Shown: one piece after another, positions 8,410 through 19,792 of the stretch
How positions within the stretch are numbered: position 1 is the first letter of the stretch
Layout: every line of letters starts with the position of its first letter
Origin: Bacteroidota bacterium
GTDB taxonomy: Bacteria; Bacteroidota; Bacteroidia; Chitinophagales; Chitinophagaceae
NCBI GenBank assembly: GCA_013288945.1
Contig: JABDAZ010000002.1
Location: 62,001 to 126,000 of the forward strand
Length of the DNA: 64,000 nt
Reading direction: 5' to 3'
Notes under the pieces: generated by a model
Database searches by the model: none
The model's input: the letters and a program-made list of their open reading frames with translations, nothing else
What the model was told of the DNA's origin: nothing
Position numbers and translations under genes: made by a program

Positions 8410-8955
8410 TTATTGCAAATATGCTCTTAGTTGTAACAATGAATTCCTGATACGGGTTTTAACCGTTCCCAAAGGAATGCCTTCAATTTCGGCAATTTCC
8501 TCATGGGTATATCCTTTAAAATATGCTAAATCGATTAATACGCGATGCTCGGGTTTTAATTTTTCAAGAGTTTTCTTTAATCCTATATTATCAACATTTA
8601 ACTGGGTTATTTGGCCGGGACTACTTGAATGTACGTTATCTGGAAGTTCTTGGTTTTTTTTACTGTTCTGATAACTTTTAGAACGCAGGGTATCTATGGA
8701 AGCATTGCGTGCAATATTCAGCATCCATGTAAATAATCTTCCTTTTGTTGCATCGTAGCTTTCCATTTTGCGCCATATATTAATAAACACTTCCTGCAAC
8801 ACATCGCTTGCTAGTTCATTCTCCTGTATAATTTGTAAAATAATACTATACAGCGCGCCAGAATAATTATCGTACAGATAATTAAATGCCTGGTTATTCC
8901 TGTCTCTTAATAAAAGTACAAGTTCTTGTTCAGTATATGTGAGCGAATTGGGCAA
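8410..8955 (-). CDS. ECF RNA polymerase sigma factor, SigK-like
   Basis: This 181-residue sigma-70-family protein has region 2 (residues about 24-90, with ASDVLQEVFINIWRK and GRLFTWMLNIARN) and region 4 (about 125-178, with EEIAEIEGIPLGTVKTRI as the helix-turn-helix). It is paired with an RskA-type anti-sigma factor. The frame opens with TTG at 8953-8955; no in-frame ATG lies close by, so a TTG start is likely. The target genes cannot be told; autoregulation is common in such pairs. Confidence 0.9.
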   Translation of the reverse strand: MPNSLTYTEQELVLLLRDRNNQAFNYLYDNYSGALYSIILQIIQENELASDVLQEVFINIWRKMESYDATKGRLFTWMLNIARNASIDTLRSKSYQNSKKNQELPDNVHSSSPGQITQLNVDNIGLKKTLEKLKPEHRVLIDLAYFKGYTHEEIAEIEGIPLGTVKTRIRNSLLQLRAYLQ

Positions 8956-9009
8956 AAGGAATGATAAACAATTTATTTAAGTTCAATATAACAAACGCTT
9001 ATTAATAAT

Positions 9010-9390
9010 TTATGCAACTGTCGATTGATAAGCTGCTGCGTCTAACAGTTTATCAATATCCTCCGGGTTTTTTACTTCTACTTTAACCATCCATCCTTCA
9101 CCATACGGATCAGAATTTACAAGCTCCGGAGATGTTGCCAATGCTGGATTTAATGCTATAATAGTGCCGGATACAGGGAGGTATAAATCAGACACTGTTT
9201 TTACTGCTTCAACAGTTCCAAAAATTGCATCTGCTTCCAAAGCCTTTCCGATAGTTTCAACTTCTACATATACAATATCTCCCAATTCTTTTTGGGCAAA
9301 ATCTGTAATACCGATTACGGCTACATTTCCGCTTTCAATTTTTATCCATTCATGATCTTTTGTATAGCGAAGATTGTCGGGGAAACTCAT
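9010..9390 (-). CDS. gcvH: glycine cleavage system H protein
   Basis: GcvH carries the aminomethyl group between GcvP, GcvT and the lipoamide dehydrogenase on a lipoyl arm. The 126-residue protein has the lipoylation site in [13 protein letters not shown], with the modified lysine at residue 64, and the usual N-terminus with KDHEWIK. No gcvT or gcvP is nearby, as is usual in Bacteroidota where gcv genes are scattered. Confidence 0.96.
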   Translation of the reverse strand: MSFPDNLRYTKDHEWIKIESGNVAVIGITDFAQKELGDIVYVEVETIGKALEADAIFGTVEAVKTVSDLYLPVSGTIIALNPALATSPELVNSDPYGEGWMVKVEVKNPEDIDKLLDAAAYQSTVA

Positions 9391-9456
9391 AAAGAAAAAT
9401 TTTGTGTTGCAAAGATTACGAAATACGCGTGAATTTACAACACGCTGTTTAAGGAA

Positions 9457-10152
9457 TTATTTATTACGTTTTATTAATCGCATTTGTATAATGCGGATAT
9501 CCGTAATTGGCCTGTCGGATGATTTGTCTGTTGGCGTTGCTGCGATAGAATCCACCACAGGCAAACCTTTTATTACTTCGCCAAACACTGTATAATTTTG
9601 GTCGAGATGCGGCGTGCCGCCAATTGTTTTATACACTTCGCGCTGCTTCGTGGGAATTTTTCTTCCCTTTAATCGAAAATTTTCTACAGAATCCAAACCG
9701 GCATCGGTAAATTTTTTTCCCTGAACAATATAAAACTGGCTTGCGCTACTTGCTTTTTTTGGATTAACATCGTCACTTTCCCGCGCAGCGGCAACCATAC
9801 CTTTGTAATGAAATAGACTCAAATTAAATTCTGCAGGAATGGTATAAGCTGGCCCGCCATTACCCAATTCGTCTCCCGGCTTTGCATGTTTGCTATCAGG
9901 GTCGCCGGTTTGAATCATAAAGTTTTTTATAACGCGGTGAAACATGATGCTGTCAAAATATTTTTGTTTGACAAGTTTTAAAAAATTATCACGATGCAGC
10001 GGCGTTGAATCTGATAAACGAATAATAATTGTTCCTTTATCGGTTATCATTTCTACATCTTTTTTCAAATCATTTTTGCGCAATCCATTTGATAATTTCG
10101 GGTTGCAGGAAATAAAAATGAGTATTAATAAAAAAAGAAAAATGCGCTGCAT
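9457..10152 (-). CDS. cyclophilin-type peptidyl-prolyl isomerase, lipoprotein
   Basis: This 231-residue protein starts with a hydrophobic signal and a lipobox ending LIFISC, so it is likely anchored in the envelope. The cyclophilin domain follows (residues about 35-225) with MFHRVIKNFMIQTGDP, GNGGPAYTIPAEFN, ASSASQFYIVQG and a conserved YTVFGEVIKG. It should catalyse prolyl isomerisation of exported proteins. A single-arm heptamer array lies upstream. Confidence 0.9.
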   Translation of the reverse strand: MQRIFLFLLILIFISCNPKLSNGLRKNDLKKDVEMITDKGTIIIRLSDSTPLHRDNFLKLVKQKYFDSIMFHRVIKNFMIQTGDPDSKHAKPGDELGNGGPAYTIPAEFNLSLFHYKGMVAAARESDDVNPKKASSASQFYIVQGKKFTDAGLDSVENFRLKGRKIPTKQREVYKTIGGTPHLDQNYTVFGEVIKGLPVVDSIAATPTDKSSDRPITDIRIIQMRLIKRNK

Positions 10153-10178
10153 GTTTTGGTGTTGTGGTTTTTTAAAAA

Positions 10179-10200
10179 GTTGATAGATGATCGTTGGCCG
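10179..10200. repeat. one-armed heptamer array upstream of the cyclophilin gene
   Basis: GTTGATA, GATGATC and GTTGGCC follow in phase. The 11-mer GATCGTTGGCC is shared exactly with the repeat inside the amidohydrolase gene and, inverted, with the element at 63100-63199. Loosely heptameric AAATCAx units follow near 10255-10287. Confidence 0.55.
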
Positions 10201-10293
10201 AAAAGAAAATAATTTTTAAATCATTAAAAATAATTTGGATTCTTCATTAATAATAAATCAGAAATCACAAAATCAAAAATTATAAATCCGCCA

Positions 10294-10638
10294 TCAAATC
10301 TCATTGCTTTCAAAATAAAGTAAAATATGATCTTTCATAAAACTTTCCTGTTCCATCATATTCATTGTTGGTAAAACTTTCAATTGACGAAAGTGCGGCC
10401 AGCCATCTTCATCAACTCTTTCCAATTCATAATAACCGCTTTGCGCAAATAAAGAACATACGGCAACGTGCATCAAATCCTGTTTTTGTTCTTTGGAAAA
10501 TTTATCGCGGAGCTCACCCAATTCCTGCACGCCGATTAAAAATAAAATCGCTTCCATATCCGGCTTTTTGCCAAAACGCTCAGCCAGGCTGGCTTCCAGG
10601 TTCCACCATCTCGTTTGTAAGTCATCTTGTGCATGCAT
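10294..10638 (-). CDS. conserved hypothetical protein
   Basis: I start this protein at the ATG at 10638 (114 residues, MHAQDDLQTRWWNLEASL); the longer frame to 10689 adds a poor hydrophobic stretch that runs over the divergent promoter region. It has no TM helix or signal peptide, is acidic, and has recognisable blocks such as ILFLIGVQELGEL and GYYELERVDEDGWPHF. I do not recognise a domain. It is divergent from the GNAT gene. Confidence 0.65.
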   Translation of the reverse strand: MHAQDDLQTRWWNLEASLAERFGKKPDMEAILFLIGVQELGELRDKFSKEQKQDLMHVAVCSLFAQSGYYELERVDEDGWPHFRQLKVLPTMNMMEQESFMKDHILLYFESNEI

Positions 10639-10737
10639 ACTATTTGCAAATATAAATGTTATACAACCGAAAGTTTGCAAACCATTCATGCAAAAAACAA
10701 AGCGGTATATATTTACATTTGTAAAAACATTTTATTA

Positions 10738-11184
10738 ATGATTTGGGAAAAAGGTTCATTAATAATTACTACCGAAAAAGAAAAAATGGATGTTGAATAC
10801 ATTCATCATTTTTTGTCCACCGATTCATATTGGGCAGAAAATATTCCGGTAGAAGTTGTAAAAAAATCTATTAATGGTTCGCTTTGTTTTGGCATTTTTG
10901 AAAATGAAAAACAAATTGGTTTTGCAAGAGTAGTAACTGATAATGCAACGTTTGGTTATCTCGCAGATGTTTTTATTGATGAAATGTACCGCCGCTGCGG
11001 ATTATCAAAATGGTTGATGGAAACAATAATGAATCACCCGGAATTGCAGGGTTTCCGCACATGGTTGCTCGGCACAAAAGATGCGCACGGATTATACGCA
11101 CAATTTGGTTTTAAGCAACTTGATGAACCAGATCGCATCATGCGAAAATCTAATCCCGATGTTTACAAGAAAAAACCCGGCTAA
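10738..11184 (+). CDS. GNAT-family N-acetyltransferase
   Basis: From the ATG at 10738 the protein has 148 residues and a full GNAT fold: IGFARVVTDNATFGYLADVFIDE (beta 4), then the acetyl-CoA loop YRRCGLSKWLMETI, and LYAQFGFKQLDEPDRIMRK at the end. The longer frame upstream has no homologous character. Such single-domain enzymes acetylate small amines or protein N-termini; the substrate is unknown. Its 3' end overlaps the convergent YbjQ gene by four bases. Confidence 0.87.
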   Translation: MIWEKGSLIITTEKEKMDVEYIHHFLSTDSYWAENIPVEVVKKSINGSLCFGIFENEKQIGFARVVTDNATFGYLADVFIDEMYRRCGLSKWLMETIMNHPELQGFRTWLLGTKDAHGLYAQFGFKQLDEPDRIMRKSNPDVYKKKPG

Positions 11185-11513
11185 ATTTTTTCCGCAAAAA
11201 CTGCCGTTCCATATGCAAGCACTTCTGTAATGCCATCTGTAATTTCATTGGCATCATAACGCACATTAATAATCGCATTGGCGCCGCGTTCCGTCGCATG
11301 TTGTATCATGTGTTGAAACGCTTCTTCACGCGAGGTTTCACACAATTCAACATAAATAGAAAGCCTGCCGCCAAGCAAACTTTGCAAGCCGCCGGCAATA
11401 TTTCCCAACACACTTCTTGAACGAACTGTTATTCCGCGAACAACGCCAAGGTTGCGTTCAACTTTGTAGCCGCTTAATTCAATACTTGTTGTAATCATTC
11501 CTAAATCAATCAT
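11181..11513 (-). CDS. YbjQ-family (DUF74) protein
   Basis: This 110-residue soluble protein is a full-length YbjQ/UPF0145 member, with the hallmark VRGITVRSRSVLGNIAGG and the C-terminal block ERGANAIINVRYDANEI. The fold is a small pentameric beta-rich domain sometimes called heavy-metal-binding; the physiological role is not established. The second methionine (residue 6) is an alternative start. Confidence 0.88.
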   Translation of the reverse strand: MIDLGMITTSIELSGYKVERNLGVVRGITVRSRSVLGNIAGGLQSLLGGRLSIYVELCETSREEAFQHMIQHATERGANAIINVRYDANEITDGITEVLAYGTAVFAEKI

Positions 11514-11593
11514 AAAAAATTTTTTATGAAAGTAACATTTTAATTGAAGTGCTTGTTACCGTTTGCAACGTTGTGTATCTCCATTTCAAAAAC

Positions 11594-11601
11594 TATCTTT
11601 G
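11594..11601 (+). promoter_or_regulatory. Bacteroidota -7 promoter element of serS
   Basis: TATCTTTG fits TAnnTTTG and lies 17 bases before the serS start, so the mRNA leader would be very short. Confidence 0.5.
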
Positions 11602-11617
11602 CAAAAATTTTTTGCAA

Positions 11618-12889
11618 ATGTTAGATGTGAAATTTATACGCGACAATAAAGATTTTGTGAAAGAAAGGCTCGCAATAAAAAATTTTAAAGAGATAGCAAT
11701 CGTTGATGAAATTATTAAGCTTGATGATGATTCGAAAATTATAAAAAGAAAAATTGAAGATGCGCAAATGCAGGTTAATGCAAACTCTGCACAAATTCCT
11801 GCATTAATAAAAGAAGGAAAAAAAGATGAAGCAGATGTATTAAGAGAAAAAGTAATTGCATTAAAATCTGTTATTAATAATGCTAAGCCTGAATTAGAAA
11901 CGCTGGAAAAATTATTGCGTGATCAATTATTAAAGCTTCCAAATCTTCCATCAATAAAAGTTCCTGCTGGCAAAACACCGGAAGATAATATTATTGTGCG
12001 CGAAGGCGGAACAAAACCAACATTGCCCGCAAACGCAGTTCCACACTGGGATTTAGCGAAGAAATATAATTTGATTGATTTTGAACTTGGCAATAAAATT
12101 ACCGGAAGCGGTTTTCCTGTTTACATTAATAAAGGCGCAAAACTGCAACGTTCATTAATACAGTATTTTTTGGATTTTAATACTGCTGCAGGTTTTATTG
12201 AATATCAGCCGCCATTAATGGTGAATGAAAATTCTGCATTTGGCACCGGCCAATTGCCCGATAAAGAAGGCCAAATGTATTTTGCGAATGCAGATAATTT
12301 TTATTTGATTCCAACTTCAGAAGTTCCGTTGACAAATATTTATCGTGATGAAATTGTAAAAGAAAATGAGTTGCCAATTAAGATGACTGCATACACACCA
12401 TGCTTTCGCCGCGAAGCCGGAAGTTATGGAAAAGATGTGCGCGGCTTAAACCGTTTGCACCAGTTTGATAAGGTTGAAATTGTGCAACTCGTTCATCCCG
12501 AAAAAAGTTATGATGTGCTTGAAGAAATGGTTTTGCATGTAGAAAAATTATTGCAATCATTAATGCTTCCATACAGAATTTTAAAATTGTGCGGCGGCGA
12601 TATGGGTTTTACTTCTGCATTAACTTATGATTTTGAAGTGTACAGCGCTGCGCAACAAAAGTGGCTGGAAGTAAGCTCTGTAAGCAACTTCGAAGCTTAT
12701 CAAACCAACCGGATGAAAATTCGTTTTAAAGACATTAATAATAAAACGCAGCTCGTTCATTCATTAAATGGAAGTTCATTGGCGCTACCAAGAATTGTTG
12801 CGTGCCTGCTGGAAAATAACCAAACAGAAAACGAAATTTTGTTGCCGGAAGTGCTGCATAATTACTTTGGAAACAAAACGATTAGCTGA
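11618..12889 (+). CDS. serS: seryl-tRNA synthetase
   Basis: SerRS charges tRNA-Ser and tRNA-Sec. The 423-residue class II enzyme has the N-terminal coiled-coil tRNA arm (residues about 25-100) and the catalytic motifs: motif 2 FRREAGSYGKDVRGLNRLHQF and motif 3 with LNGSSLALPRIVACLLEN. I start at the ATG at 11618 (MLDVKFIRDNKDF), which matches the family; the frame upstream of it overlaps the promoter. Confidence 0.97.
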   Translation: MLDVKFIRDNKDFVKERLAIKNFKEIAIVDEIIKLDDDSKIIKRKIEDAQMQVNANSAQIPALIKEGKKDEADVLREKVIALKSVINNAKPELETLEKLLRDQLLKLPNLPSIKVPAGKTPEDNIIVREGGTKPTLPANAVPHWDLAKKYNLIDFELGNKITGSGFPVYINKGAKLQRSLIQYFLDFNTAAGFIEYQPPLMVNENSAFGTGQLPDKEGQMYFANADNFYLIPTSEVPLTNIYRDEIVKENELPIKMTAYTPCFRREAGSYGKDVRGLNRLHQFDKVEIVQLVHPEKSYDVLEEMVLHVEKLLQSLMLPYRILKLCGGDMGFTSALTYDFEVYSAAQQKWLEVSSVSNFEAYQTNRMKIRFKDINNKTQLVHSLNGSSLALPRIVACLLENNQTENEILLPEVLHNYFGNKTIS

Positions 12890-12976
12890 GCGTACATGAA
12901 AATACATTAGAAAGAAATATTCATTAATAAAAGATTTTTGCTTTGTTTACGTTATTGTTTAACAAAATAAATTTCT

Positions 12977-13636
12977 ATGAAAGCCAGAATTTTACCAATC
13001 TTATTAATTCTTTCCATTGTATTTTTTAAAAGCCAGGCGCAAATAAACAAAGGCAGTATTTTTTTGGGCGGCCAGGTAAGTTATTATAACCAGGCAGCAT
13101 CTTCGCCGCAAGTGGCTAACCAAACCACAAATAATAACCAGTTTAATTTTACTCCTGCCATTGGCAAAGCGATAAAAAATAACCTTATTGTCGGCGTTGA
13201 CCTTACTTATGTTTATACAAAAACATTAACCACCAACTATCCCTATAATCAAATTACAAATACTTTTGGAGCAGGCGTTTTTATGCGCAGGTATGTGCCT
13301 ATCGGAAAAGGTTTTTATGTTTTCGGGCAAGGCCGAATTGGAGGAACATTTAATACCGGAAAAATAAAACAGGGCGATCCGGAATTTGATGATGATATAA
13401 AAGGCTATACAGTAAGTTTTGGTTTTTATCCGGGCATATCATACCAGGTGAGTAAAAGAGTGCATTTGGAAACCGGTTTCAATAATTTGTTTTATATAGA
13501 ATACGATCATACCCGCGATAACCAAACAAATGCCGGCGTACTCACCGATATAAAAACACATACTTTTTCTGCCGGAACAAGCCTTAATAATATTGCCGCA
13601 TTTACTTTGGGAATCCGTGTTTTATTATCGAAGTAA
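12977..13636 (+). CDS. outer-membrane beta-barrel protein
   Basis: This 219-residue protein has a signal peptide (ILPILLILSIVFFKSQAQ, cleaved near residue 21) followed by alternating amphipathic strands and a C-terminus ending in an aromatic/hydrophobic strand (FTLGIRVLLSK), as in OmpW/OmpA-like eight-stranded barrels. No peptidoglycan-binding domain is present. The role is unknown; the gene stands alone after serS. Confidence 0.75.
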   Translation: MKARILPILLILSIVFFKSQAQINKGSIFLGGQVSYYNQAASSPQVANQTTNNNQFNFTPAIGKAIKNNLIVGVDLTYVYTKTLTTNYPYNQITNTFGAGVFMRRYVPIGKGFYVFGQGRIGGTFNTGKIKQGDPEFDDDIKGYTVSFGFYPGISYQVSKRVHLETGFNNLFYIEYDHTRDNQTNAGVLTDIKTHTFSAGTSLNNIAAFTLGIRVLLSK

Positions 13637-13750
13637 AATTTTATTAATAATTATAGAAATGCATACCTACTTAACTTCTTCAAATTTTCCATTAATATCC
13701 AGACTTCTTTGCGAATGCTTTAAATGTACATAAATGCTCCTTTATAAAGC

Positions 13751-14284
13751 TATCCTGAAGAAGGCGATTGGATTGTTGCAAGAAACCAAATTGCTGCTAT
13801 TTTTAAAAGCGGATCATTTCAGCAAAAAATTGTTTTCAAAAACCAGGATTTCTCTGCTTCCGAAACACATTGGTCCATATTTCAAATTGGTGTATTAAAC
13901 GGGCTAAAAGCATATTTTGATTATCAATATTTCAACGTAGACAACCTGCTAAAATATTATGATGATTTACACAAACAAAAATTAACAATCCTTAATCCTC
14001 AGAATTTAAATCAGCTTGCGTATACATTTTTTTATATGGGCAAACCAAACGATGCTTTAAAAATATTGTTTTGGGCGCACCAGCTTTTTCCAAAAGATTA
14101 ACCTATTTAATAGTATCGGCGAAATGTATCAAAACCTTCATAATAAAGACGAAGCAAAAAAAAATATTTTCTTCTTTTAGATAAAAATATAGAAGAACAA
14201 AAAGCAACTTTAAAAGCTGATGAATATCAACAACTGAAAAAAGGCGTTGAAGCGCGAATGCATTCGCTGGAAGAAAAAAAATAA
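13751..14284 (+). pseudogene. remnant of an esterase-like protein with TPR-type C-terminus
   Basis: Translating from 13751 gives a continuous protein-like frame (YPEEGDWIVARNQIAAIFK) to a TAA near 14099. The frame then has to shift (PKD to NLFNSIGEMYQNLH) and shift again in a run of A and T near 14160 (EAKKN to FLLLDKN), before it ends at 14284. The N-terminal catalytic part is missing. The remaining sequence resembles the C-terminal helical/TPR region that follows alpha/beta-hydrolase esterases in Bacteroidota. Two frameshifts, a missing start and a missing N-terminus make this a decaying gene. Confidence 0.6.
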
Positions 14285-14436
14285 TGCTGAAAAATTGATT
14301 TGTGAAAGCATTTAATGCAAACAGAGATGCTGTATAAAATTGCAGCATTTCCATAAAATATTTTTATTAATAATTGCCGGAAAATTAATCCTTAAACTTT
14401 ACGTTGTTGCCATAGTCAAAACAAAAATTTGAGGCG
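14285..14436. other. intergenic spacer, nothing firm recognised
   Basis: Apart from a weak ATGCTG / CAGCAT inverted pair near 14320-14345 without a T-run, I see no structure before the DUF1800 gene. Confidence 0.3.
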
Positions 14437-15903
14437 ATGGTAATTACCAACCAGTTGAAGAACCAGCATTTATTGTGGCGCGCCGGCTTTGGGCCTTCGG
14501 CGGAAACGCTTAATTTGCTTGACAATACTTCTCAAAAATCTTTATTCAAATCTGTTATTAAAGCTTCTTCAAAAATGCCGCAGCAAATTGTTGTGGCAGA
14601 TAATGAATTGACAGCAATGATGACGGGCGCCGGCGGCGAAATGATTAAGAAAAAAGATTTATCTCCCGAAGAAAAAAAACAATTCAGGAAACAATCGCAG
14701 CAGGATTTAAAAAATTTAAACCTTGCATGGATTAATGAAATGGTGAACAGCGATGCGCAACTGCGCGAAAAAATGTCGCTGTTTTGGCACGGGCATTTTG
14801 CATCTCGCAATGAAAATATTTTTTACCAGCAAATATTATTGGACATTATCCGCAAAAATGCATTAGGCAATTTTGGTGATTTATTGCACCAAGTAAGTAA
14901 GAGCGCGGCGATGATAAATTTTTTGAATAATAATCAGAATAAAAAAGATCATCCCAACGAAAATTTTGCGCGTGAGGTGATGGAACTTTTTACAATGGGC
15001 CGCGGAAATTATACGGAAAATGATGTGAAAGAATCAGCGCGCGCATTCACAGGCTGGGGCGCAGATTTGCAGGGAGAATTTGTATTTAGAAAAAATCAGC
15101 ACGACGACGGGCAAAAAACAGTGCTTGGAAAATCCGGTTATTTTGATGGCAATGATGTGCTTGATATTTTGCTTGAACAAAAACAAACAGCAAAATTTAT
15201 TTGCAAAAAGATATACCACTTTTTTGTAAATGATAATGTTGATGAACAGAAAGTTAACTGGCTTGCTGATCGTTTTTATAATAATAAATACGACATCACA
15301 AAACTGGTGGAAGATATTTTTACAAGCGATTGGTTTTATGATCAAAAAAATATTGGCGCAATAATAAAATCCCCGGTTGAATTATTGGTTGGCATCAGGC
15401 GAATGCTGCCGATGCAAGTTGAAAATGCAGACTCACAAATATTAATACAGCGTGTGCTTGGGCAATTATTATTTTACCCGCCAAACGTAGCAGGCTGGCC
15501 CGGCGGCACAAATTGGATCGACAGTTCTGCATTAATGTTCCGCCTGCGCATCCCGCAAATTATTTACGCATCGGCAGAAATACAGATGAAGCCAAAAGAT
15601 GATGATGACCAAATGATGGGCATGCACGATATGAATGGAAACGACATGAAAGTAAAAGGTTTTGGAAAAATAAAAGGCGGCCAAATGATTAATGCGCAAA
15701 TAAACTGGGACAGCTTTTTGCAAAAATTTGAAAAAGTGCCGCGAGAGAATTTATCCAGTTCCATTGCCCAAACAGTTTTGCAAACACAAACAAGTGTTGA
15801 TGAAACAACTTTGAAAAAATATGTGGATGCAAGTAGCCGCGACAATTTTATTAAAACTACAACCATCCAATTAATGAGCACGCCGGATTATCAACTTTGT
15901 TAA
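14437..15903 (+). CDS. DUF1800 domain-containing protein
   Basis: This 488-residue protein matches DUF1800 throughout: HLLWRAGFGPS at the N-terminus, LREKMSLFWHGHFASR, NENFAREVMELFTMGRGNYTENDVKESARAFTGW, and PNVAGWPGGTNWIDS. These proteins are almost always encoded next to a DUF1501 protein, as here (next gene, 69 bases on). No signal peptide is evident. The family's function is unknown; a surface, adhesion or polymer-related role has been suggested for the pair. A Met/Asp-rich loop (about 390-415, MMGMHDMNGNDMK) is lineage-specific and could bind metal, which is inference. Confidence 0.9.
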   Translation: MVITNQLKNQHLLWRAGFGPSAETLNLLDNTSQKSLFKSVIKASSKMPQQIVVADNELTAMMTGAGGEMIKKKDLSPEEKKQFRKQSQQDLKNLNLAWINEMVNSDAQLREKMSLFWHGHFASRNENIFYQQILLDIIRKNALGNFGDLLHQVSKSAAMINFLNNNQNKKDHPNENFAREVMELFTMGRGNYTENDVKESARAFTGWGADLQGEFVFRKNQHDDGQKTVLGKSGYFDGNDVLDILLEQKQTAKFICKKIYHFFVNDNVDEQKVNWLADRFYNNKYDITKLVEDIFTSDWFYDQKNIGAIIKSPVELLVGIRRMLPMQVENADSQILIQRVLGQLLFYPPNVAGWPGGTNWIDSSALMFRLRIPQIIYASAEIQMKPKDDDDQMMGMHDMNGNDMKVKGFGKIKGGQMINAQINWDSFLQKFEKVPRENLSSSIAQTVLQTQTSVDETTLKKYVDASSRDNFIKTTTIQLMSTPDYQLC

Positions 15904-15971
15904 CTATGCGAAACGTAAAAAGCTTAGCGCAAGCTGCGTTTGGCTTTTAGCGTTTAGCTTTAAGCTTAGAA
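15904..15971. repeat. heptamer-phased inverted repeat between DUF1800 and DUF1501 genes
   Basis: The left arm begins right after the DUF1800 stop codon (CTATGCG, AAACGTA, AAAAGCT, TAGCGCA). The right arm (15944-15971) is CTTTTAG, CGTTTAG, CTTTAAG, CTTAGAA. The arms are imperfect inverted copies. The element fills nearly the whole gap within this two-gene operon. Confidence 0.65.
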
Positions 15972-15972
15972 T

Positions 15973-17169
15973 ATGCTGATTAAAAGAAAACAATTTATAC
16001 AACTCGGTTCATTGGCAACTGCATCTTTAATGATGCCGAAATTTTTAAAAGCTTTTGAAAAACCTGCAATGGTTCCCCAAGGCAATAAAGTTTTGGTGGT
16101 GCTGCAACTGAGTGGCGGAAATGATGGATTGAACACTGTAATTCCTTACCGCAACGATTTATATTATAGCGGAAGGCCGAAACTCGGTATTGAAAAAGAT
16201 AAAGTTTTATCATTAACAGATGAAGCAGGTTTGCATCCGGCACTAACAGGTCTAAAAGATTTGTATGATGATGGAAGCCTCGGAATCCTCAACAGCGTTG
16301 GTTATCCGAATCCCGATCGTTCGCATTTTCGAAGTATGGATATTTGGCAAACTGCAAGCAACAGCAAAGATTATATTACAACAGGATGGCTTGGCAGATA
16401 TTTAGATGCACAATGCAAAGGCTGCGATAAACCAACACAAGCTTTGGAAATTGATGATGTATTAAGCCTTGCGTTAAAAGGCGATCAGATGAAAGGATTG
16501 GCATTTAAAGATCCGCAGCGGTTGTATAACACAAGCCATGGAAATTATTTTAAAGATGTGATGGCAAGCCATAAAGAAGATCACGAACAGCCGGTTGATT
16601 ATTTATATAAAACAATGGCGGAAACATTATCGAGCGCTGATTATATTTTTCAGCAAAGTAAGTTGCATGCATCTTCAACTCTTTATCCAAAAACAGAAAT
16701 CGGAAAAAGCTTTCAAACGATTGCTTCATTAATATTTTCTGATATTAATACAAAAGTGTATTACGTTTCTCTCGGAAGTTTTGATACGCATGTAAACCAG
16801 GAAAACCAGCAGCAACGTTTATTTGCAGAAATGAATGATGCGATCAAATCTTTCGTTACAGATTTAAAATCGAACAATCGTTTTAATGATGTTTTATTAA
16901 TGACGTTTTCAGAATTTGGCAGGCGCGTTTCCCAAAATGCCAGTGGCGGAACTGACCATGGAACTGCAAATAATATGTTTTTGGTGAGCGGTGGTTTAAA
17001 ACAAAAAGGATTAATAAATGCGATGCCCGATCTAAGCGATTTGAATGAAGGCGATTTAAAATATAAAGTAGATTTTAAAGATGTGTACGCAACCGTTTTA
17101 AACAAATGGCTGAATGCGGACGATAAAAATATTCTGGGCAAGCAATTCAACTTTCTTGATTTTGTATAG
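15973..17169 (+). CDS. DUF1501 domain-containing protein
   Basis: This 398-residue protein has an export signal of Tat-like style with KR instead of RR (KRKQFIQLGSLATASLMM). The DUF1501 core follows: VLVVLQLSGGNDGLNTVIPY, RSHFRSMDIWQTA, YYVSLGSFDTHVNQ, and TFSEFGRRVSQNASGGTDHGTAN. It belongs to the alkaline-phosphatase/sulfatase-like fold, with conserved D/H metal ligands in GGNDG, DTH and GTDHG. It is probably co-transcribed with the DUF1800 gene and exported. Confidence 0.9.
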   Translation: MLIKRKQFIQLGSLATASLMMPKFLKAFEKPAMVPQGNKVLVVLQLSGGNDGLNTVIPYRNDLYYSGRPKLGIEKDKVLSLTDEAGLHPALTGLKDLYDDGSLGILNSVGYPNPDRSHFRSMDIWQTASNSKDYITTGWLGRYLDAQCKGCDKPTQALEIDDVLSLALKGDQMKGLAFKDPQRLYNTSHGNYFKDVMASHKEDHEQPVDYLYKTMAETLSSADYIFQQSKLHASSTLYPKTEIGKSFQTIASLIFSDINTKVYYVSLGSFDTHVNQENQQQRLFAEMNDAIKSFVTDLKSNNRFNDVLLMTFSEFGRRVSQNASGGTDHGTANNMFLVSGGLKQKGLINAMPDLSDLNEGDLKYKVDFKDVYATVLNKWLNADDKNILGKQFNFLDFV

Positions 17170-17195
17170 TCTTATTATTATCCGTGCTGAACAAT

Positions 17196-17236
17196 AAAAA
17201 AAGCCCTTGGTGATAAAAACACAAGGGCTTTAAATT
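17196..17236 (+). terminator. terminator of the DUF1800-DUF1501 operon
   Basis: AAAGCCCTTG and CAAGGGCTTT form a ten-bp stem around a twelve-base loop. A T-rich tail follows, and A-runs before it make it usable for the convergent small gene as well. Confidence 0.8.
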
Positions 17237-17276
17237 TTTATGGAACTATTAATGTTCTTTTTAAATTAAATTTTGA

Positions 17277-17483
17277 TTACCAACCTTTCTTAGCGATGCC
17301 GGCTTCAATAGCAGCTAATGCTTTTTGTTCTCCTAATAAAGTTGTAAGCTTATTTCCTTTGCCATCATTGCCTTGTGCCATGTAAGCACCTTTTGCAGTT
17401 TTGGTAATGACCGCATCTAAAACAGGAACATTTTTTTCTTTTGTCTTTACATTGTAAGCTGTAAGAGTTACCGGTGTTGTCAT
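17277..17483 (-). CDS. small conserved hypothetical protein, 68 aa
   Basis: The frame encodes a basic, soluble 68-residue protein with a regular beta-rich pattern (TLTAYNVKTKEKNVPVLDAVI, then GAYMAQGNDGKGNKLTTLLG) and an ATG start. Codon use matches its neighbours, and it has its own intergenic space before gyrB and a shared terminator after it. I know no function for it. Confidence 0.65.
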   Translation of the reverse strand: MTTPVTLTAYNVKTKEKNVPVLDAVITKTAKGAYMAQGNDGKGNKLTTLLGEQKALAAIEAGIAKKGW

Positions 17484-17606
17484 AATTATTGATTTAAAAT
17501 GATTTAGTAATTAATTTAAAAGTACGTGTCTGCTTTGTTTCAATTTTAATAAAGGTAGAGAAATATTATCTAATCCTTTAAAATCGGCTGTTTGCCCAAA
17601 CTTTAA

Positions 17607-19610
<2,004 letters not shown>

Positions 19611-19634
19611 TTAATAATGAATTCTTCAAGACTG

Positions 19635-19642
19635 CAAATGTA
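19635..19642 (-). promoter_or_regulatory. Bacteroidota -7 promoter element of gyrB
   Basis: Read on the minus strand, TACATTTG matches TAnnTTTG exactly, 45 bases before the gyrB start. I found no good TTTG -33 box. Confidence 0.45.
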
Positions 19643-19792
19643 TGAAAAATAAGCCTTACGGCAGTTTTAAATACACACCATTTATAAAGATTTTTTAGGC
19701 CAAAAAATGCTCATTTTTTAAAACTTTTTCAAATTCAAATCAGTCATGGAATCGTCATAATTACGCTTATTAATAAATTGAAATCCTGAACC

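Noticed and set aside
14103-14354. 83-residue minus-strand open frame
   Set aside because: It is a shadow of the decayed plus-strand gene at 13751-14284 and lacks coding character.
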